Assembly (NCBI GenBank): GCA_013306675.1
Contig: JABLUY010000011.1
Location: 169,501 to 233,500 of the forward strand
Source of the DNA: Thraustochytrium sp. TN22
Lineage: Eukaryota > Sar > Bigyra > Thraustochytrida > Thraustochytriidae
Direction of reading: 5' to 3'
DNA length: 64,000 nt
In this document: in pieces, positions 20,634 to 28,927 of the stretch
Numbering within the stretch: the first letter of the stretch is position 1
Layout of the letters: every line of letters starts with the position of its first letter
Notes under the pieces: model-generated
Told to the model about the DNA's origin: nothing
The model's input: the letters and a program-made list of their open reading frames with translations, nothing else
The model's database searches: none
Position numbers and translations under genes: made by a program

Positions 20634-21902
20634 GCTGGTCGGGCAGCTGGACCGAGCACCGCGACCTCTGGAGGGCGAGCCGCGCAGTGCGTGCAAGTGG
20701 CGCATCATCGGCGCCGCGCACTTGCGCAAGCGCCGCCAAGGCCGCGGCTGCGAAAGCCCGCGCCGCGCTTACATCCAAGCAGAGCTGAGCGCGAGGCAAG
20801 GGGATAGTAAGATAGAAAGATCAAGGACCGCGAGCCTGGCCGCGCCGCAGCCACCGCTCGCGCGCAGTCTGCGCGGCGAGCAGCACGCCAGCCAGTCGCG
20901 CGCGTGGACTCTGACGACTCAGAGGCTCGGAGTCGGCGGTGCTGGCGAAGCGGGCAGCGCCGCGCGCGGGCGGCCGGGCGAGCGAGCGAGAGCGCTGGAC
21001 TCGAGGCAGGCTGTCGCGCGCGAGACGCCGCAGCCGCCAGCAGCTGGCTGCCGCTGTCCGTCAGTGTCACTGGGTCAGCCCAAGCTGCCTGCAACAGGTA
21101 GTAGCAGAGCGCCGCGTGGAATCCGTGGATGGTGGCCGCCATGCCGCCATCGACACAAAGGGTGTGCGCCGCTCGCTCAGCATGAGCTAGCTAGCGTTCG
21201 ATGGCAAGCGCCGCTAGCTAGCTTGCTTGCCCACGCCGCGCTGGCAGGCGGCTCGCTGGACCCGGAGCCGGAGCTTGAGCTGAGCGGCGCTCTTGAGCGG
21301 CGCTCAAGCGGCTTGAGGCAGCGGCAGTGCAGCCGAGGATCGATGCATCATCATGTAGCTAATCTTATCCGGGAGACGCCCCTCATCTTCCTTCCAAAGT
21401 AGGCGCTGCCGGCCCGCCGGGCGACTCATCGCCTGGTTGGCCAAGCAGGGCCCGCGGCTTGCGCCAACCAGTGGTGAGCGCGCGCCCGCGCCGCGCCGCG
21501 AGTCGGAGCCGCGAGCCGACACAAGGCTTGGCTTGGCTTGGCGCCGCGGTGCGGTGCGACGACGCCGTGGTTCCGCGATCGCGGTCTGGCTCGCGCCGCG
21601 CCGACGTCAGCACCCCGAGCCGCGAAGTGGGTGCGTGCTCCAAGCTGGCGCGGCTTCATGTTGTTGCTGTGGCCACGCCGTCACCCGGCCACCAGTGGCC
21701 ATGGCTGTCCATCATGATGTGATGTTAGGCGGGGTGTGCAAGGAGGCGAACGGCGGCACACGGCGGGGACCTCGCTCGCTCAGGCCACTGGCGCCCTTCG
21801 ACTCGTGGCGCGGCCTGCGGCTCGTGGCGCTCGTGGCGCTGGTGCTCGTGGCGAGCGCGGTGGCCGCCGCGGTCGCGGCGCGCGCGCAGAGGCGAGAGAG
21901 CC

Positions 21903-22922
21903 ATGGCGGGCAACAAGGCGCGGCGCCAGCGGCGCGCGGCGCGGGACGGCAAGCGGCGGCTGGGCGAGCAGGGGCCGCGCGCGGCGCACGCGGCGCGCGC
22001 GGGCCGCGTCGCCAGGGCCGTGGCCTCGGAGATCGTGCACCACGACGACGATGCCGCGGCCGCCGCGCTCCTCCTGGGCAAGCAGCAGGAGCGCCAGCGT
22101 AAGCAGCACATCAAGCAGCAGCAGATCCAGCTAGAACGCGATCCCAAGGGCAAACGCACGGCTGGCCGCAAGCGCGCGCGCAGCGAGGACTCAGACATGG
22201 ACATGGACCAGCAGGACCAGCAGGACCAGATGGACCAGAAGGACCAGCAGGACCAGCAGAACCAGCAGAACCAGCCGATGCGATCGCAGGCTGACAAGCT
22301 CCCGCCTCGGCCCGCTCGTCAGCGGCGCCGCGTGGCTGGCCCTGCCGCAGCCGCAGCCGCTCTCGCTGCTGCCGCCGTGGCTCGAGAGCGCAAGAAGGAG
22401 ATCCCGCTGCAGGGCTTCGCTGCGCCCACCTTTCAGATTCAGGCTGACGTGGTCGCCGCCGCCGCCGCCGACGCCGCCGCCGCCGCCGCCGCGCAGCCTG
22501 TCAAGCTCGGCAAGCTTGGGTCTGACCTGCTGCACTCGTTGCAGGAGGCCCACGTTGAGCGCGAGGCCGTTCTCGCCAAGGATCGCCGCCGCCGGGTTGC
22601 CGAGCGCCTTGGTACTGGGCCGAGCGCTTCTGCTGCCAATGCGTTCGCCGCGCTTGCTGAGAGCGACGAGGAGGAGGATGACGCGACGGCCAAGGGCCCC
22701 GCACTCTTCTTCGCCCCATCCACGCTCATTCTCGACTCTTCTCGCCAAATTGACACAGTCTTTGGTGGCAGTGGCAAGACGAAGACCGAGACTGCTCGAG
22801 CTTTGCCTGCAGCCCCTCCTGCCGAAACTCAGACTGCACCGGTTTCGACAACTTCGGGCAGTCATGCATCGACCGGCAGACCTGAGGACGTGCCTGTTCC
22901 TGACGATGACGACGACCTGTAA
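21903..22922 (+). CDS. Charged, low-complexity nuclear/nucleolar-type protein, unrecognised
   Basis: 339 residues from a clear ATG. The N-terminus is very basic (NKARRQRRAARDGKRR), followed by KGKRTAGRKRARSED, a bipartite nuclear-localisation-like segment. Then comes a Gln/Asp repeat encoded by 9-bp CAGGACCAG units (22205-22275), Ala-rich helices, a charged helical segment (SLQEAHVEREAVLAKDRRRRVAERL) and an acidic patch ESDEEEDD; the protein ends in DDDDDL. The central PLQGFAAPTFQIQ segment looks ordered but matches nothing I recognise. A nucleolar or ribosome-biogenesis role would fit the composition, but that is only a guess. It converges on the C2H2 gene with a 238-base spacer. Confidence 0.6.
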   Translation: MAGNKARRQRRAARDGKRRLGEQGPRAAHAARAGRVARAVASEIVHHDDDAAAAALLLGKQQERQRKQHIKQQQIQLERDPKGKRTAGRKRARSEDSDMDMDQQDQQDQMDQKDQQDQQNQQNQPMRSQADKLPPRPARQRRRVAGPAAAAAALAAAAVARERKKEIPLQGFAAPTFQIQADVVAAAAADAAAAAAAQPVKLGKLGSDLLHSLQEAHVEREAVLAKDRRRRVAERLGTGPSASAANAFAALAESDEEEDDATAKGPALFFAPSTLILDSSRQIDTVFGGSGKTKTETARALPAAPPAETQTAPVSTTSGSHASTGRPEDVPVPDDDDDL

Positions 22923-23160
22923 TATCATACAACATCACACAAGCGCCCCCCCCCCTCCCCTTTCGCCTGCATGTGCGTCTGATCTCGTTGTCCGGACTTT
23001 CCTTGCATGTGCCTGTGCATTGCATGTGCATGTGCTTGTGCCTGTGCCTGTGCCCTCCCTTCACGTCCTTGACCCGCGTGCCCTCTTGTGCCATTGGAGA
23101 GCAACGCTCTACCACACCTATACTAAGCTTTCAGAAAGTAGCAATCAAACAATCAATCCA

Positions 23161-24702
23161 TCAACCGTGCATGCGCTCGGCGCGAGAGCGCTCGGCCGCC
23201 TGCAGCAGGGAGACCGACGGGGTCATGGCGAGAAGCTTGGCCTCGTCAATGTCCACGGCCTTCGAGGCAGGGCCGAGGCCAGCCTTGGCAAAGGCATCTG
23301 CGTCGTCCGCCACCGGCGGCAGCGTATCGGCGTCTGCGTCGGTGGCGGCGCGGAGCTCGTTCGTGCCGGCGCGCCGACGCGAGCCCTTCAGAGCCAGTTC
23401 CATGAGGCGAGCAGCCTCGCCAACCCAAGCGGACTCCTCGAGCTCCGCCTCGCTGGGCGGCGCTGGCGTCGACGTCGGCACGGGAAGGAGTCGCGCGGGC
23501 GCCATGTGTGAGAGGCAAGCCGGCGTCAGTTCGAGCAGCGCCGCCTTGCAGTTGCTCTCGGCGGCCCGTGCCAGCTCGCACCGCGCGACGGCGCCCAGAC
23601 CGCAGTGGAAGATGCGGCGCGGCGGCGGCCGCAACATGCGAATATCGCCGAGGCCAGAGTTGAAGCCGTCTGTGGCGGCGTTGTCAACATCTTCAGCCGA
23701 AGCAGACGAGCTGCTCTGGTGCTTGGCGCGCTTGCGGCGCGCCTGCGCCTTCTTGCGCTCGCGCTGGCCCATGCCCAGCCCGAGCTGCGGCGCCTGTTGG
23801 TCGCACAGCTCGGCGTGCGTCATGCCAAAGATGCTCTCCTCGTCGCAGTCCAACGCCATATTCCACTTGCGCGAGACCTTGCCCCCGCGCACCGCGAGGC
23901 GGAAGATGCGGTGCGGCGCGCTCACAAAGGCGCTCGAGCCCTGCGGCGGCTGCAGCGGGAGCAGGCCCAGCCGCGTTCGTGCGCTGTCGTTCCATCGCAC
24001 CAGGTTGTCCGAGGCGGGACCCAGGAACTGCCTCTGGCTCAGCACCGGAATGGTCTTGTCGTAGCCCTTCTTGTCAAAGGTCGCCAGCTTCTCCAGCATC
24101 AGGCGCTCCTTCTTGGACTGGCCCGGCTCCGAGTCGGCGCGCCGCTTGCGCCCCTTGCCGCTGCCGCCGCCACCACCGCCACCGCTCCCACCGCCGCCGC
24201 TCCCGCCCGCGCTCTCCGTGTCCGAGGCGCGCTCCTTGGCCACGTGGTGCGACAGCGACGCCAGCAGCGGTTCGCGGTGCACGCGCATCACATGCGTGCC
24301 CAGCTTACCCTTGAGGATAAAGACGCGCTTGCACGCTGCAAATGGGCACTGAAGCTTCTCCACCTGCTCCGCGTTGCCCGGCGCATCCACCTTGACCGTC
24401 GAAGCCGCCGACTCAACGTACTCGAGCGCGAGCTTGCGCAGGTCCTCCTCACCCAGTTCCTCGCCCCGCGCCAGCGTCTCCACGGCGCTGCGCGCCGCCG
24501 GGCCCATCACGGGCCCGGCTGCGTTGCGCTCCGCGTTGGCCTCCAGCTTTGCCAGGTACTCACGGTGCTGATCCATCGTTAGGCCCTTCTTCGCGCAGTA
24601 CCTGCACGCGGCGCCCCACCGCTGCATGCTGCTCACGCGGCTGCGCAGCACCTGGTACCCGCATCCTGAGCACGACTGCGAGTACCGGCCCTGCGTCGCC
24701 AT
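23161..24702 (-). CDS. C2H2 zinc-finger protein with N-terminal Cys4 motif
   Basis: 513 residues. The N-terminus has CSGCGYQV and, 18 residues on, CRYC, a likely four-Cys zinc site. A C2H2 finger follows at ~115-140, with C-x4-C, then HVMRVH after a helix (CPFAACKRVFILKGKLGTHV). A Ser/Gly linker and a basic KGRKRR patch come next, then a conserved-looking C-terminal half with IPVLSQRQFLGPASDNLVRW and RIFHCGLGAVARCELARAAE. The C2H2 pattern suggests nucleic-acid binding; the remainder is unrecognised. It shares a 520-bp divergent promoter with the RWD/SANT/CHY gene. Confidence 0.7.
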   Translation of the reverse strand: MATQGRYSQSCSGCGYQVLRSRVSSMQRWGAACRYCAKKGLTMDQHREYLAKLEANAERNAAGPVMGPAARSAVETLARGEELGEEDLRKLALEYVESAASTVKVDAPGNAEQVEKLQCPFAACKRVFILKGKLGTHVMRVHREPLLASLSHHVAKERASDTESAGGSGGGGSGGGGGGGSGKGRKRRADSEPGQSKKERLMLEKLATFDKKGYDKTIPVLSQRQFLGPASDNLVRWNDSARTRLGLLPLQPPQGSSAFVSAPHRIFRLAVRGGKVSRKWNMALDCDEESIFGMTHAELCDQQAPQLGLGMGQRERKKAQARRKRAKHQSSSSASAEDVDNAATDGFNSGLGDIRMLRPPPRRIFHCGLGAVARCELARAAESNCKAALLELTPACLSHMAPARLLPVPTSTPAPPSEAELEESAWVGEAARLMELALKGSRRRAGTNELRAATDADADTLPPVADDADAFAKAGLGPASKAVDIDEAKLLAMTPSVSLLQAAERSRAERMHG

Positions 24703-25222
24703 CCTCGCGCCGCGCCGCGCCGCGCCGCGCCGTCAAGCCGCTGCCGCTGCCGTGCGCGAGCGCGCCCACGAGCTTGAACAAGCACGGCGCCGGCTACCGC
24801 ACGCAGTCAACCAACCCCCCAGTACCGCCGCTGTCGCGGCGACTGCCGCCGCCGCGCCGCGCCACGCCGCGCCGCGCCACGCCGCGCCGCGCCGCGCCGC
24901 GCCGCGCCGCGCCGCGCCGCGCGCCCTCCTCCTCCGCGGGGATCGGCGTGGCCACGACGATTTGATCGCAACAGCGTTGACTGCTGCGGCCAGCGCGGCC
25001 GCGGCAGCTCAGCGAGCTAGCTAGCTTGAACGTTCCGTGAACGAAATCGTTCGTTCTCAAGCCGTTCAAGAAAATAGAACTTCTGGCCGAGCCCCGCCGG
25101 CGCCGCGCCTCATCAAGCTTCGTGTTGCGCTCGCGCTCCAGCTCGAGTCGCTCGCGCTGGCGCAGCCTGAGATCGGGCCGCCCGGCCCCGCGGAGCCCCG
25201 CAGAGGTGTGCGGCGGGCAGCC
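24703..25222. promoter_or_regulatory. Bidirectional promoter between C2H2 and RWD/SANT/CHY genes
   Basis: The interval starts with GCGCC pentamers (24707-24733) and holds a long GCCGC/GCGCC/GCCAC array at about 24845-24922. It then passes through GAGCTAGCTAGC and an A/T-richer cluster of GAA and TTC triplets at 25028-25083 that resembles heat-shock elements (GAACGTTC, GAACGA-AA-TCGTTC, TTCAAGAA, GAACTTC). The RWD/SANT/CHY frame is open upstream of its ATG but carries only a non-ATG start there. Confidence 0.5.
24845..24922. repeat. Pentanucleotide array (GCCGC/GCGCC/GCCAC)n
   Basis: About fifteen 5-bp units with occasional C-to-A variants giving GCCAC. The same GCCAC variant appears in the repeat at 45598-45640 upstream of the FOP-like gene. 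Confidence 0.85.
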
Positions 25223-27121
25223 ATGCAGGCCGAGTGGGAGCAGTTCGCGCGGCGCTTCGGCGCGCAGTTCGTCGAGACGAGGCCCGGCGCGGCCTGCGAG
25301 CTGCACGCCGTCGCCACCACGGACCCCGACTTCGACGCCAGCTGGCTGCCGGAGGACGCCTGGGCAGATGCCGACGGCACGGAGCACCAGCGCCGCGGCC
25401 TGCGCATCGCCGTGCAGCTGCCACAGGCCTACCCGGACGAGTCCCCCGTCGTCGAGGTGCTCTCGGAGCACGCCATTCAGCCCGTGCTCCAGGAGCACAT
25501 TAACGCCTTCTTGGCTGCGCACCGCGGCAATGCCGTCCTGCGCCCGCTCGCCAAATGGATCGACCGCAAGATTGGCGAGTGGCGACCGCCTGCTGCCCAG
25601 GATGCTGACGAAAGTGCTGACGAAAATGTTGCGGCCAAGGACACGACACCATCCGAGGAGGACTGGACCCTGGCCCAGCAGCTCATGCTCGAGGATGCGC
25701 TCATGGAGTTCCCCAAGTCCATGGAGAAGCACCAGCGCTGGCGCTTCGTGGCCGCCCGCGTCGAGGGCAAGTCCAAGGCGCAGGTCGTCGACCGCTTCCG
25801 TGCCGTCCGGGCCGACCTGCGACAGGCGCGCCTAGCCGCGCGCCGCACCTTTGAGGTGAACGAGCAGCGCGCCGCCGAGGAGCGTGCCGCTGAGCGGAAC
25901 GCGCACCTGTGGACGGACGAGCAGCAGCAGGCGCTAGACGCCGCGCTCGCAGAGTTCCCGGCCACCATGGACAAGAACGAGCGGTGGAAGAACATTGCCA
26001 AGGCCGTCCCGGGCAAAACCAAGCGTGAGTGCGTCGATCGCTTCAAGCAGCTCCGCCAGGAGCTCCGCGACCTCAAAGGCAAGGACGACGAGGGCGCCAC
26101 CGGGGCGCCGTCCTCGGCGTCGGCGGCTGCGGCTGCGTCCGCGGCAGCAGCGCGCGACCTCGACCCGGACGACCTTGACGAGCCGCTCCCGGACTTGCAC
26201 CCCGAGGAGACTGGCACGCGTCTCACCCTGACTGATTTGCGCATGGACGGTGCCGACGTCCTCTTTGTCTCCTCGCTCAAGGCCGTCATCTCCTGCGGGC
26301 CCTGCGGCCACGAGACGGTCGCACGCCTCCAGGGCCAGCAGCCCTTTAAGGCCTGGTGCTCGAACTGCAGTGCGCGACTCGTCGTCAACATGCACCCGGC
26401 GCTCGTGCACCCGCAGAGCAACGGCAAGACCGCTTTCTTCGACCTCGACCATGCCCAGGTTCAGGACGTCGCCGCACTCGACCTTCGCGTGAGCTGCGCG
26501 CAATGCCGCCGCCTCGCCTCGCTCGCCGACATGCGCCGCGCCAAGCTCCAGGAGCACGCCTGCCGTCGCTGCCATGCCAAGATCCGCGTCGCCTTTCAAA
26601 ACTGCCCGCTAGAAGCCCTCGACACAGCAACGCCAGATGGGACTGCCGGCGCCAGTGCGGGCGCCGGCGCAGGCAAAAAGGGGGGCGCAGCAGCCAAGGC
26701 TGCCAGCGCCGCAAACGCCGACATTGACATCACACCCGGCAAGCCCCTGCCCAATCTCGGCATTTGCAAGCACTACGCCAAGAGCTTTCGCTGGCTCCGC
26801 TTCCCCTGCTGCGGCCTCGCCTATCCGTGCGACATTTGCCACGAGGCGGCCGGCCACTGCTCCGAGACCAAGTGGGCCACGCGCCAGATCTGCGGCTTTT
26901 GCGCCACCGAGCAGCCCTTCACTCGCGACAAGCCTTGCACCAACTGCGGCAAGTACCTCGCCTTTGCCAAACCTTCCTCCCACTGGGAGGGTGGCAAGGG
27001 CCAGCGCAACCAGGCTCTCATGTCGCACAACGACAGTCGCAAGTTCAAGAACTCCAAGCTCAAGACCAAGTCCAACAAGGCGAATCGTGTCGGGCCCAAG
27101 GCTAGTACTACATCCAAGTGA
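25223..27121 (+). CDS. RWD-like / two SANT / C-terminal CHY-type zinc-finger protein
   Basis: 632 residues from the first ATG in frame (MQAEWEQF). Residues ~5-120 resemble an RWD domain (LPQAYPDESPVVEV, ending in an amphipathic helix). Two SANT/Myb-like units follow (~150-205 and ~230-285): DWTLAQQLMLEDAL with the RW...VDRF pattern, and LWTDEQQQALDAALAEFP with KTKRECVDRF, like the SANT pair of DNAJC2/ZRF1. After a linker are paired CxxC zinc elements (CGPCGH, CSNCS; CAQCRR, CRRCHAK). The C-terminus is a CHY-type finger: GICKHYAKSFRWLRFPCCG, PCDICHE, then CGFC, CTNC. Proteins ending in this CHY module occur in fungi and protists; the small yeast CHY protein Hot13 acts on zinc loading of mitochondrial TIM chaperones. 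The role here is unknown. Confidence 0.8.
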   Translation: MQAEWEQFARRFGAQFVETRPGAACELHAVATTDPDFDASWLPEDAWADADGTEHQRRGLRIAVQLPQAYPDESPVVEVLSEHAIQPVLQEHINAFLAAHRGNAVLRPLAKWIDRKIGEWRPPAAQDADESADENVAAKDTTPSEEDWTLAQQLMLEDALMEFPKSMEKHQRWRFVAARVEGKSKAQVVDRFRAVRADLRQARLAARRTFEVNEQRAAEERAAERNAHLWTDEQQQALDAALAEFPATMDKNERWKNIAKAVPGKTKRECVDRFKQLRQELRDLKGKDDEGATGAPSSASAAAAASAAAARDLDPDDLDEPLPDLHPEETGTRLTLTDLRMDGADVLFVSSLKAVISCGPCGHETVARLQGQQPFKAWCSNCSARLVVNMHPALVHPQSNGKTAFFDLDHAQVQDVAALDLRVSCAQCRRLASLADMRRAKLQEHACRRCHAKIRVAFQNCPLEALDTATPDGTAGASAGAGAGKKGGAAAKAASAANADIDITPGKPLPNLGICKHYAKSFRWLRFPCCGLAYPCDICHEAAGHCSETKWATRQICGFCATEQPFTRDKPCTNCGKYLAFAKPSSHWEGGKGQRNQALMSHNDSRKFKNSKLKTKSNKANRVGPKASTTSK

Positions 27122-27467
27122 TTCGTGCTATGCACGACTCACGATCTCACTGGCATTCAGTGAGCGCTATGCTGCGTGCAAGAGAAAAGAGGTTCGTTGC
27201 AAGAGCAAGAAAAAGAGACTTTTAAGAAAAGGTTCATGGGAAGAGAGCATGGACTCGGCGTGTGCCAATTCGGGCCTTGCCGCAACCCGCCTCGTGCACT
27301 TTGCGCGCTTGTGCCTTGCCTCAGAAATGCTGCGGAGTGTATGCTATGCGCAAAGCACAGAGAAAGAAAGGGGGGAAAAAAATAGAGCGCTTGGACTCAT
27401 GAGTGCCACGTCAACACTGCTGCGAAGCCTCTTGCAGAAAAGAGTGCTTGGACTCGTGAGTGCCACG
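27122..27467. other. Convergent spacer with 57-bp duplication
   Basis: No gene. A purine-rich stretch (AAGAGAAAAGAGG and AAGAAAGGGGGGAAAAAA) precedes a 57-bp tandem duplication beginning at 27384, whose second copy continues into the last codons of the glycosylase gene. Confidence 0.7.
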
Positions 27468-27497
27468 TCAACACTGCTGCGCAGCTTCTTGCGCCTG
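27384..27497. repeat. 57-bp tandem duplication across the glycosylase 3' end
   Basis: Two copies, starting at 27384 and 27441, share GTGCCACGTCAACACTGCTG and flanks with about six differences. The second copy includes the glycosylase stop codon and its last few codons; the first lies in the 3' UTR. Confidence 0.9.
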
Positions 27498-28682
27498 ACG
27501 AGCTTGCGCCTTGGCCCATGTGCAATACGCGCGAAGATTACGGTCTTCCGGCACCATCTTGTGCGCCATACCGCGCGTAAACATAAGGTAGCTGTCAAAG
27601 GCGAAGGGGCCCAGACCATAGACCTTGTTCTCCTTGAGGTCGAGCTGGAAAGCCGGCGCGAGGAGGAACTTCTTGGACACCTCGAGCACGCTGCGAAAGC
27701 GATTGTCAAAGAGGCCGAGCGGTGCGAGCACGTCGCGCACATCATCTGGCGAGGCGTCGAGCGCCGCCGTAGGCGTCGGGCAGAGGCGGAAGAAGCCATC
27801 AATTGCGGTCTCCTTGACCTGCGCCGACTGCACGCGGCTCATGAGGCAACACGCGATGAGCAGCCGCCACGGGTCGTGCGCGAAGCGCTCCTGGAGCAGC
27901 AGAAAGGGCGACTCGATCGGGTATGGGCCCTGCACGGTGGACCGCGACAGCACGTAGTGCCGCCAGTCAATCTCGCCGTCCTTGGCCGCCGAGAGCACCT
28001 TCTCGCCCCAGCGCTCCACGGCCGCATCGCGCTCCGCGCTGCCGCCGCCCATCCTGGGCAGCTGGTCGGCCTCTGCAAACGCCGCGTTCATCTGCGCCTG
28101 CAGCTCCCGCGCCGAGGGTCGCGACGCGCGCAGCGGCATGGGCGTCGCAAACGCCGATTCGCGCTTCACGACCAACACCTCCTCGTCCGCATCTGCATCC
28201 GCGTCTGCGTCCAGGCCGGGCAGCTCCGCCTTGATGCCGCGCACCCGGGATGACCGCCGCAGCGGGGCGTCGCGCCCGCGCCGGCGCTTACTGCCAGCCG
28301 AGACCACGCTGCGCTCCACGCCAGCGGCCAAAAGGGCGTCGTCGCCGTCGCCGCCGCCGACCTCCATCGCCTTGGCCACCTCCTCTTCGGCCGCGATCCA
28401 CGCACGCCGCGCCTCTTGCGCGGCGGCCAACGCCGCCTTGCGCTCCGTCTGCTGCTTCTTGGCGGCCTCCTTCTCCTCTCGCACGCCTTCAAACAGCGCG
28501 TCCAGCTGCTCCTGGTTCTCGCGGATGTTTTGCAGCCGCTTCCACTCGTACTCGCTCATCTTGGGCGGCTTCACGTTGCTCGCCGCCTTCATGGCGTCGC
28601 CAGAGCCGCTGAGGTTGCCGCTGCCACTGCCGCGCGCATCCGCGGCCGGCGCCTCGGCGCGCGGCTCCTCAGCGCGCGTCAT
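27468..28682 (-). CDS. MBD4: MBD4-type HhH-GPD DNA glycosylase with WDR76-like N-terminal motif
   Basis: 404 residues from the first ATG of the frame (MTRAEEP). The C-terminal ~160 residues match the MBD4 glycosylase domain: SPFLLLQERFAHDPWRLLIA, DVLAPLGLFDNRFRSVLEVS, the hairpin VYGLGPFAFDSY, and PEDRNLRAYCTWAK. The Asp of FAFDSY (~363) aligns with the catalytic Asp of MBD4. Family knowledge: MBD4 removes thymine or uracil from G:T/G:U mismatches, mainly deaminated 5-methylcytosine at CpG. There is no methyl-CpG-binding domain; the N-terminus carries SEYEWKRLQNIRENQEQL and then LRRSSRVRG, a pair also found in WDR76-like proteins. It lies 245 bases downstream of the giant gene on the same strand. 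Function would imply CpG methylation in this organism. Confidence 0.85.
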   Translation of the reverse strand: MTRAEEPRAEAPAADARGSGSGNLSGSGDAMKAASNVKPPKMSEYEWKRLQNIRENQEQLDALFEGVREEKEAAKKQQTERKAALAAAQEARRAWIAAEEEVAKAMEVGGGDGDDALLAAGVERSVVSAGSKRRRGRDAPLRRSSRVRGIKAELPGLDADADADADEEVLVVKRESAFATPMPLRASRPSARELQAQMNAAFAEADQLPRMGGGSAERDAAVERWGEKVLSAAKDGEIDWRHYVLSRSTVQGPYPIESPFLLLQERFAHDPWRLLIACCLMSRVQSAQVKETAIDGFFRLCPTPTAALDASPDDVRDVLAPLGLFDNRFRSVLEVSKKFLLAPAFQLDLKENKVYGLGPFAFDSYLMFTRGMAHKMVPEDRNLRAYCTWAKAQARQAQEAAQQC

Positions 28683-28927
28683 TGTGCCGCTCCCCGTGCG
28701 TGCCTCTCGTCTCGTCCGCGCGCCTCGCCGCGCGCTCTTTGTGGACGTCCAAGTTCTGCTGCGCGTGGCCACCGTAGTACGGTGGTTAGGTGCTCGACTC
28801 AGACGACTCAAAGGGCGAGCGAGGCCAGTCACAGGCCGCAGACTGGCACTCGCGGCATCCCGAAAGGCTCAGCAAGTGCAGCAGCTTCTTCACTTTGATC
28901 TCTGTTCTAAAAGCTGTTTTGAAAAGG

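Larger units (their letters stand above)
19671..21902. other. Divergent intergenic region, ADP/ATP carrier / charged nuclear-type gene
   Basis: No credible gene. Next to the carrier is a pyrimidine-rich segment with TTTTC-type pentamers (19738-19768). At about 20022-20052 an A/T island carries TTTTTCGAAAAA and a poly-A run, striking in this GC-rich setting. Further right are GCTC repeats, a GGCA run (20597-20633) and GC-rich filler. GCTAGC palindromes lie at about 21186 and 21213. Confidence 0.6.
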
